A stretch of DNA of 64,000 nt from Limnomonas spitsbergensis. Lineage: Eukaryota > Chlorophyta > Chlorophyceae > Chlamydomonadales. Location of the stretch: contig JAYJMM010000099.1 of assembly GCA_037349105.1 (NCBI GenBank), positions 1,798,001 to 1,862,000 on the forward strand. Direction: 5' to 3'. The notes under the pieces were generated by a model. That model did no database searches, was not told where the DNA came from, and saw only the letters and a program-made list of their open reading frames with translations. The position numbers were made by a program, and so were the translations under genes. How positions within the stretch are numbered: the stretch's first letter is position 1; every line of letters begins with the position of its first letter. Below, piece after piece: positions 56,141 through 64,000 of this stretch.

Positions 56141-56184
56141 TTTAGAGCGCTTGCACAGCGCGGAACAGGCATGCAGGTATGTGA

Positions 56185-56385
56185 AGTTTTGTGAAGTTTT
56201 TACAGTCCAACGGGGCATCACATTTGATGCATGGGACTTGTGCCCGTAAACCGGTACATGCACTAAATATGCTAGGACAGCGAGCGAAAACCAGTGACCC
56301 CCCTGGGCAAGCAACCAACACTCAACCACCCAGCAGTAGCGTGGGAATGAACCCCATAGTGCAGCAGATTAGCCCCAGCCATAAA
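56185..56385 (+). repeat. Dispersed repeat, copy 2
   Basis: See 52,800-53,010. Same orientation, visibly diverged. Confidence 0.55.
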
Positions 56386-58110
56386 TTATGACGTGGGTGC
56401 AAAAGGGTTCGGTTGGACGCCTCCTAGAAAATACCTGTGAGTGTCGTAAGGGACAGCGTTCTACTGGCAGATTCTACTTGCAGATTCTACTTGAGAAGGA
56501 AACAGGAAAGTTTGAGTGAAATTTTATGAGTCTGTGTAAAAACTGTATAATGCGTAAGCGAAATTTTAGTGAGTTTAAGTGTTTTAAAATGTGTGAAATA
56601 GGTGTGAAATTGTGTCCGATGTCTAAAGTACACACTGACAGTACAAAAAACAGTTATTTCTGTACCCCCCCCCGCTCCCTCCCACTTTGCCTCCCCATAT
56701 CCCCCCTCAGCCTCAAATATTTTGAAGGCCAGATTTGGAACGCTTTCCTTCAGCTCTTCAAAGCTCTATGGGTTATAGGGTATGTATTTGTCTGTCTGCC
56801 CTGCCACCCCCCTGGGTTATTTTTGTTGTACCCCTCTCCACCCCCCCAACTTTGCCCCATCTCCTGGATCAACAAATCTTTTAATACCAGGGCAAGAATG
56901 CTCTCAGAAAGCTCTTCATTGTTGGGATGACGGCAATACATATGTTTTTGTCCCCCCTCGGTTGTATCCCCAAGTATTATTTTATTGAGATACATCATGG
57001 ACAGGTCAAAGAGGCTGCGGCTAGGCAGTGCCACGCGGTCCGGCTATTGGTCCATAAACCAAACACACAATTGCGCGCAACAGCATAAACGCCCCTTCGT
57101 AATATAGCTCTTCATGTCTGCAACTGCAGATGACCATACGGGTTTATCTTCTCCAACACTCGGGGGATCACTCTGGGGTTGTGGTCCCTGGTGCGCATGG
57201 ATTCCGGTGTTGGTTACGGAGCTGGTGTAAGTCAAGGAGCTGGTGCCGGTAATGGTTGCGGAGCAGGTGTGATAGGACCATTGATCGACGAGGAACACGC
57301 CTGAAGGGGAAGGGTGGAGTTCAGGGTGTGGAAACAAGATTCCAGGATATAGACCTCACACCGATAATCAAAATTTTATTTCGAGTGGGCAAAATAAATG
57401 TATCATGGCCCCCCTGACAAGCCATAATGGCTTGGGTCGGGTTTCTGCTTCGACGACACAAGGTCTGCAGTTATTTAGGCCAAGCTTGGACCAGAATTTT
57501 TCTGCATGGAAATGAAATGTTTGTCAATCAGATTCCGGCGAGGGTACCGGTATATCTTTTATACCATGACAAGCGCCATACCTTACAACCAGATAGTATT
57601 TGAATACCCCTATGACCTACCGTATTTCATCGGAATCACCCCCCAGGCAAGAAAACATTACTCCGCGCCGCGCAGCGGCCATGTTTTTTTCGAAATGCGT
57701 ATTTTTCCGGCCGCGCAGCAGCGATTTTGACTGGATTTTAACTATTTCATTTAGTCCGTGCACCCTGCCCATGACTGACTGGTCCGCGCAGCTGTTTTTT
57801 TAACTAATTTTAAACCAAGCAGCTGGTCCGCGCACCCCCACAAAGACTTAATTGATAGAGGAGTCAAACTAGTTCTACGGTACGCAAATGTTTGGATGAC
57901 ACATCATACGCCACTCAATAAAACAAAACAAACATAGGCACGTCAAGTCCATGGTACACAGGACTGGCTACAGATCGACAAACGTGACAAACTGCACGTA
58001 CATGGCCATCGACGCTCTGTTTGAGGACCAGAAGGAGAGGACCTAGTAAAACAAGCGTGACCTCGTTCATTTGTCTATCAGGTGGAACATATGGCATTGT
58101 CTCCTGCATG
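56386..58110. other. Stretch without a recognised gene
   Basis: C-rich runs at 56,665-56,720 and 56,820-56,850 belong to two loosely similar blocks of about 150 bp. A minus open frame at 57,337-57,044 with ITGTSSLTYTSSVTNTG is unassigned. AT-rich sequence follows at 57,350-57,800. Confidence 0.4.
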
Positions 58111-58261
58111 CCGCACTGCTTCCTGAACCCTCACGCCCCTGCCGGGCGCAGCTTTCTTTCTTTCTGTCTTCTGCATCTACACAGCAGCATCCCGCTACAT
58201 ACAGCAGCGTCCCAGTAATCCCTGTCAAATCTGAAGAACCCTTGACTTCACATGAGCTTAC

Positions 58262-58359
58262 TTGGGCGCACTCTGCCAGGCAGTACGATCTTGTCCGGAA
58301 CCCGCTCTTGAAGACCACCACCTCTCTACTCAAGGCCATTGGGCCCTGTCCGGGGGCTC
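58262..58359 (-). CDS. Exon of a conserved Cys-rich protein
   Basis: Between an AAATTTAG acceptor and a GTAAGC donor, the frame reads APGQGPMALSREVVVFKSG, FRTRSYCLAEC and AQ. It joins in phase to the exon at 58,816-58,920, giving ...ACTRGGE|GAPGQ.... The CLAECAQ and KSGFRTRSYC patterns look strongly conserved and recall a green-lineage, probably plastid, protein that I cannot name. The 3' exons were not found. Confidence 0.5.
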
Positions 58360-58815
58360 CTAAATTTTGCAACAGCAGGGTGGCATTTCGTGAAAGCATG
58401 GTAGCACGGTGCAGCACAACAGTGAAAGATACGGCACAGGTGAGACGGATTGTGCTAACAAAGAAGCAGAAACGGCTCGATACGGTGCAATACGACACAG
58501 GCTTGGACAGATTATGCTACCATGCATGAAAGCAGAAAGGGGCCATGTCTGGGGGCAAATGGAATAAACCAGAGGGATGTTTAGTGTTTTGTTTGGTCTG
58601 GGCCTCGAGGTCAAAGGCATGGGAAGCAGCAGAGGAAGGAGATTAACACACCCTCCAGCAGCGTCTTCCAAGCAATGAGAGTTTCAGAACTCAGATTCAT
58701 TTTGCTACGAACAGTGCTTGGGCTCAATTTGAATTTCTCTGGCGACGCCTCCCGTTTTTCTCCCTGAACCTGGTCATGCAAAAATGCATATGGAAGGAAT
58801 AAAGGCAGCCCTCAC

Positions 58816-58920
58816 CCTCTCCGCCCCTTGTGCACGCCGGAACACACTTGCGCGTGCATGTCTCTATTTCCTTTTTCTTGGGCCCTGACACTAGAGCCCC
58901 CAGCCTTATCGGAGAAGCAC
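58816..58920 (-). CDS. Upstream exon of the same conserved Cys-rich protein
   Basis: After a TTTTTCTGCGCAG acceptor it reads GASPIRLGALVSGPKKKEIE, then TCTRKCVPACTRGGE, and ends at GTGAGG. Three CxxxC-spaced cysteines suggest a metal or redox site. The N-terminal exon would lie above 59 kb. An open minus frame at 59,509-59,400 (LSAFAAAPRNVDTLDNIPGQ) is a possible candidate but has no proof. Confidence 0.5.
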
Positions 58921-59119
58921 CTGCGCAGAAAAACAAGTCAAACAGGGATGCCTGATTGCCTGTAGGATTGCAGTCCTTAAGTTATGTAAACCCAGTGGGT
59001 AAACAATAAAATGCTTAAGAAATAAGTGCTGCCGGCCTTGATCAAGTTACATTCTCAAGTACGGACCAGCGAAGGCTTTGAATCAATGCGGCTGAAAAGA
59101 TGTCAGCATTTAATCTAAA

Positions 59120-59390
59120 GGAGAAAAGGCTTGCCGACACAGCCTAACACACACACATGCCCAGACTGCCAGACCCCTCCTGGCCTATAAGATGAGATTA
59201 TGCACTTCATTGCGAGAAAAGGGCTTGCAGGTGAAGCCCACCACACAGACATGCCCAGACTGCCCGTCCCCTCATGGCCTATAACTCTGTAAGATGACAT
59301 AATGCACTCTATTTGAAGGAAAAGGTGCGCTGGCGCAGCGCACCACACAGGCATGCCCAGACTGCCCGTCCCCTCTTGAATGGCTCCAAA
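59120..59390. repeat. About 95-100 bp tandem repeat, three copies
   Basis: CATGCCCAGACTGCC recurs at 59,155, 59,250 and 59,353, each followed by CCCCTC.TGGCCTATAA-type sequence and a T/A-rich ATGCACT segment. The third copy is incomplete. Confidence 0.75.
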
Positions 59391-60780
59391 GAGGGCTTTG
59401 CCTCACCATCAGAGCGGAGTTGTCCGGGTATATTATCCAAGGTGTCCACATTTCTGGGAGCTGCTGCAAAGGCTGACAACGATGCAGGGTCTGACCCGAT
59501 CTGGACCAATACAGAAGAGGGACCTCAGTGCAGCATCTGTTGGCAAGGCATGGGGGCACCAGAGGCTTCTGCGTGTACTGCGTCCACATTCCTGCCATTT
59601 GCTGGAGCCCCCAATTCAGCATCCAGGAATTGTCAGTACTCGGTAGTGAAACAATTAAGCTGGGTGACTACATGGGCATGACCACACCTGAAATAGGCTG
59701 AGGGCCCATGCGCAGAGTCCGAGGAGAAGAGCTTCCTTGACATCAGAATGGCTCTCGGGGCTGAACTGATGGGGGGCTGGTTCTGGTATGGTTGAAGGTG
59801 ATTTTCCATTTCCGGACCTTTGTGACGGTTTGAAGGTTCTGCTGTCGGGACTGGCTCCCCCCGAGATTTCCGAGGATGCATGGGATGCGTCTTTTCGCCC
59901 TCCGGCGGGCAGGAGGTCATGTGTAGCTTCTGTACTCTGGCCACTGGCTCGGGCAGAGACCTGCCTGACGCAAGCAGCAGCAGTGCGGTCCTTCTGCTGG
60001 CTCACCCCCTGCCTGGAGAGACTGCATGATGGTTGAAGGGCACGATGATCCAGTAACCCAACGTATGTGCCCATTGTATTGGGTCTCGAAGACCTAAGGA
60101 GATCGCTGGATCGTGTAGAACGGGTGATCACGAGTCCGTGATTGAAATTTTCACAATCTCTAGGTCACCGTATGATGAAGGTCACGGACTCACGGTGCAT
60201 TCCCCACCTTGTATTTTGGTTTCGGCGCACGTTTCCGTTTCATTCATTCATTCATTTGTAATGCGACCGGTGAATGCGACGAGGGGAATTCTGACGTCGA
60301 CGATTTCGTAATCGTGCATCATGAAAACTGATCGAGCTGTTGGAATGTGAAGACACACGACGGGCTGGAAAGTGAAGGGCTGCCCGGGTCGGGTTACCCA
60401 GGACGGGGCAGGGTTCAAATGCGGAATCCGTCGGTTTGCCCTGTTCTGGCAGGGAAGGTCAAACAGGTGGGAGGAGGGCTGGTTTGTTAAGGTAGTATGC
60501 TGAAAGCTGGACTTGACTTGCTTTTTGATTTCCATGTCCTGGCCCAGTGGGGTGGTCGGGAGGGTGATCTACTAATCTCGAGTCACTTGAATTCCGACAC
60601 GCTGACACGCATGGTGCAATGTTCATGCGGCTGAGCCTACTGCAGCTTATTCAACAGGCAGATCTAATTGATTGGACTTAACCTGGTGCATCAGCCTGAT
60701 TGGATTTCCCTGGTTTACCCTCATGCTTATGACAAGGGGCATCTATCAGGTACAGCCTCTTTCCCTTGTTTCGTGCTGGC
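59391..60780. other. Stretch without a recognised gene
   Basis: Open frames at 59,788-60,036 (+) and 60,248-60,535 (-) have no known motif. A (CATT)n microsatellite lies at 60,240-60,257. Nothing else stands out. Confidence 0.35.
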
Positions 60781-61319
60781 AAGTGAGGCAGACAGTGACT
60801 GGATGTTACACCTCCAGGCCCTGCTCAAATAAGGCACGGCTGCGACGCCGTCCAACAGTCAGATCGGAAGAAAAAGAGAAGATATATAGAGAAAGATAGA
60901 AAATAAAGGAAAATACCCTTCCCAGAAAAAGGATAGTATGTCTGATTCCCCTGCCCTTCTTGATTTGCGAGTCGAGCCCTTCAAAATCAACCACTGGCCA
61001 AGTCAAGAGAAATTGTTGAGCTTAAGTCAATGACATTACACCTCTGGGCCCTGCTCAAAAAGGCTCGGCCGCGTGGGCGCCCAACTGTCCCGTTGGAAGA
61101 AAAGAAAGGAAACTTAAGGGAGGAGCCGAAGAGGGAAAGAAGGAGACGAACACAAAGGAGACAGAAATACCCCCTCAAATGGAAAAGGCAGCCCGAAGAT
61201 TGTTCAGCTTTAGTGAACCCAGAATAAATAAGGGGCAGCAACCGGGTGGCCACCACTGGGCCTACTAGGATAAAAACTTTGAGGTGGCCCGGATTTCCTC
61301 CAGTGAATACCTGGATCAC

Positions 61320-61505
61320 CCTGGCCTCGAAGGCAATCTTGGCCTTGGCATTGCCTCGGCCTTGGCATAGCTGTTAAGGCAATACAAGGCATTGCCTTGG
61401 CCTTGGCATTGATTGCCTTAGCATTGCCTTGGCCTTGGCATAGCCTCCAAGGCAATCTAAGGCATTGCATGAGTTGGCATTGCCTCCAAGGTAAGCTTGG
61501 CCTTC
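61320..61505. repeat. CCTTGGCATTG minisatellite with palindromic content
   Basis: Units of GCCTTGGCCTTGGCATTG mixed with the inverted AAGGCAAT. Both strands contain CCAAGG and CCTTGG, so hairpins are possible. An overlapping Ala-rich open frame is a by-product. Confidence 0.8.
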
Positions 61506-61837
61506 ATGGAGGCAACCCTAGATCGAGATTGCAGGCAGGGATTCCGGCACACAGAGACAGTCCCGGACTTGGCGACAATGCCAGCTCAAGAAGGCAGACA
61601 GGAATTTTGGCAAAAAGAGACAATGCAAGCATGCGGGAGTAATCAGGGGGAGCAATCACATGATTCTGGCTTATGGAGATCCCCTGATGGAGATGATCCT
61701 GGAGGTTGGAGGTTGGAGGTATACCTGATTTGAGAGGAAACTATTTTGGTATCCCTGATTTGGGAGGAAATAATGAGTGCATATGTAATCTTGAAAATCC
61801 TGGAATGTGGCTTGGGACTCCAAGGCCCGGCAGGACC

Positions 61838-63816
61838 AATGACGTTTCACTTCTGAGCCCTGCTCAAAAAGGCTGGGCCACGATGGCACCAAAATATCTG
61901 GCTGGAAGGAGAAGAAATAAAGCAAGAGAGAAACTAAAGGAGAAGACCCCTCCCAACATAAGGAAAGGAAATTTCCAGCCCTTCTAGATTCCAGCCGTCA
62001 TAAAATTTCGACCACAACTGAGACCACAACTTACACAACTGCCAAAAAAGCCAGGTTCTCACAACCATACCTGCCCTGGTACAACCGGTGAAAGTCCATG
62101 GCGCCGTCTGGAGGACTTGCCTGCCCCCGCTCCACACATTTTTCTTGACAGGGCATTGGAAGCAAGCATGTAGCACATCCTCCACATGCTCGCCGTCTCC
62201 CATTACCCAACATTGCGGACAGCTGCATGTCTTATGCTGCTGGCCGCAGCGCCTTTCCGCAGTCTCGGCTGTGATGTGATGAAAGTCGCAGCCTAAAGTT
62301 TGTGCAGATCTGTACTCTTACCTTCAGTTTCTTTCATTTTCCTCCAACGGGACAGTTGGAAGCGGCCCACGCGGCCGAGCCTTTTTGAGCAGGGCCCAGA
62401 GGTGTAATGTCATTGACATGCTCTCTTGCAGGCGTGGCTCCAGGCGTGCGCCAGCACAGTGCCTGCCGTATGCTGAAATCTGGCTGGGTAGGTGGCCGCA
62501 CAACAGTGTTCGGTGGCAGGGTCCCTGGGGGCCAGGTGGCTTAGTCTGCTCCTAGGTTGCGTCAAATAGCGCCAGCACCTTCGACGGGGAGCGGCTGTAG
62601 GTCAGTCGCTGCCTGACGTCTGTTCCTCGCTCCAGTTATTCTTAAGGCAAACGGCAGTTCAACGCACCAGTTAAGCCTTCCGTTGCTCTGTTTGACCGCG
62701 ATCTGCATGTCGTCCACCATGGTTACCGCCATGAGGGGGCTGTCTTGCGGTACTGCAGGTGCTACCGCTTTGGTGTAGAAGCTAAGCACGTGCTTACACC
62801 AATCTTGCTGTAACGGCTAGATCTGCAGGTCCCTCATACACCCATGGTGGCGGATGTAGGCAGCCCTGCAGCCTAGCTCAGGTGCTTAAGCAGGTTGGAC
62901 TACATCCTTCTCCCGAGGGCGACCTGCGGCCGGATTTGACCGGTGGTCCACACTACATTGCTTGTGTGCTGAAAGATGCCCAAAACCTTAAATTCCTGGA
63001 TACGCTCCAGGACAGACCTATGTGGGCCGCACATGCAGACATGGGTTGGCTGTCAGCGCCACGTTGCTAAGCAGCTGCATATCTCAAAGATCTTGCTGAC
63101 GTTCATCTGGAACTGTTTGTCTGCTGCGTACTTATGAAAAGTACCACGTGCGGCAGCCCTGCCATGCTGTGGGCTAGCAGGGAGAGTTCATCCGCGTAGA
63201 GGAGGCAACGCAGCTGCCGTCCTGCCCCGCCCCCAGCACAATGCCCCCTGCCGGGCACTTGGCTGTAATTATGCCCGGCAGGTCGCTGATGTAGAGGCTG
63301 AAGATCAGAGGGCTCAGAGGACAGTGCTGCTGGATGCCTCTGGTGCAAGGCACAGGTCCAGCACTTTTGTGGCCATCTGTGAGTGTTAAGTGCGTTTAAA
63401 CAGCACCCTGACAGACCACTTGCACAGCACGTAACAGGCCTGATGGCATGTGTCTGTGCTCGTACAGATGCCGCCACAATTGCCCATGTGCACGCTGTGA
63501 TATAGGCCTTGCAGAGGTCCATAACAGCCACATGCAGATTGCCGCCGCCTCGAACTGCCCATTCCTCATGAACTGCATGCCTCAAGAGGAAAGCGGCCAG
63601 GACGGTGCTCCGGCGCCGTTGAAATCCAGACTGCTCAGGAGGGATGCCGCCGTGCAAGTGCGCCCAATGATCAGTCATTGCGGTGAGCATGACAACATAC
63701 AGCCGGTACCACACGCTAGTGATGGCAATGGGCCGGTCATTCCTGGGTTCAAAGGGGTCTCTCTTCTTGTAGATACCGGTAAGCTGAATACTGACTGGTT
63801 GCCAGGCGCTAGGCAT
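61838..63816 (-). pseudogene. Second decayed LINE (family L) copy with reverse transcriptase
   Basis: The upstream frame reads NDRPIAITSVWYRL, IPPEQSGFQRRRSTVLAAFL and VAVMDLCKAY, typical RT fingers and palm. A later part reads CLLYADELSLLAHS (about 63,195), with Glu in place of the second catalytic Asp. The 3' part shows the GDGEHVEDVLHACFQCP block (62,200-62,140) and the family L tail near 61,838. A plus-oriented family L tail (62,325-62,420) is inserted in it. Frameshifts are many, so it is dead. Confidence 0.78.
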
Positions 63817-64000
63817 TCATCCCTGCACCGCCATCGAAGTCATCCAATCCTGCAACAAGATCCTGAGCATGTGCCGTTACTCCTCCTAAGATTCGTCGAC
63901 TGCCAGGGCCAGCTTGATGGCTTGCTGGGTTTCAGTGCATGATACCGCATGGTCACGTACGTTTCCAAAGCAGTCCGGTAGCATCAGCATACCGGTATCA

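Noticed and set aside
61397..61642. Ala/Leu-rich plus-strand open frame
   Set aside because: It overlaps the CCTTGGCATTG minisatellite and ends within unrelated sequence.

Overview
The window is eukaryotic nuclear DNA. Genes are split by introns with GT..AG borders (donors mostly GTGAGT, GTAAGT or GTATGT types), large introns are packed with minisatellites, and several transposon classes are nested in one another. A green alga or a relative is the best guess, from the transposon types and from exons of a conserved Cys-rich protein that looks green-lineage. I cannot name the species. No tRNA, rRNA or CRISPR array was recognised.

Region 1 (about 0.55-11.7 kb, minus strand) holds a secreted-type multicopper oxidase gene. 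Its exons carry a signal peptide, a WYHSHVHG copper motif, a central cupredoxin segment and an HCHLLAHEDEGM copper motif. The exons are spread over 11 kb of introns filled with minisatellites, retroelement tails and a foldback MITE.

Region 2 (15.6-52.4 kb) is a three-level nest. The outermost unit is a decayed plus-strand non-LTR-type gene with a PHD finger, RNase H, a CCHC knuckle and a PD...ExK restriction-like endonuclease. A Ty3/Gypsy-type retroelement on the minus strand (19,150-51,858) is inserted between the PD and ExK motifs of that endonuclease, with a 4-bp duplication AGGA. Its giant polyprotein is about 5,260 codons once the inner insert is ignored. In order it carries gag-like, CCHC, aspartic protease, a long unique spacer, RT, RNase H, a DNMT3-like cytosine-5 DNA methyltransferase, a DDE integrase and a C-terminal PHD finger. 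A 13.8-kb CACTA/EnSpm-type DNA transposon (22,021-35,776) sits inside the integrase with a 3-bp duplication CTG. It encodes an apparently intact 11-exon TNP2-like transposase (plus strand) and a divergent accessory gene (minus strand). Removing each insert with one copy of its target duplication keeps the interrupted reading frame open across the join.

The terminal repeats of the retroelement are not a simple LTR pair. Call the blocks x (630 bp) and y (232 bp). In element orientation the order is x - internal - y - gc - x - y. A polypurine-like run lies just before the first y. A 24-bp perfect inverted repeat links the primer-site position to the inside of x, as expected for Tf1-like self-priming. 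The x copies are nearly identical and the y copies look identical, so the insertion is young, and the CACTA insertion is younger still.

Region 3 (52.3-64 kb) is a retroelement graveyard. It holds a relic gag-protease fragment related to the large element, two decayed minus-strand LINE copies with RT (YADD in one, YADE in the other), many LINE 3' tails in both directions and short tandem repeats. It also contains two exons of a conserved Cys-rich protein near 58.3-58.9 kb.
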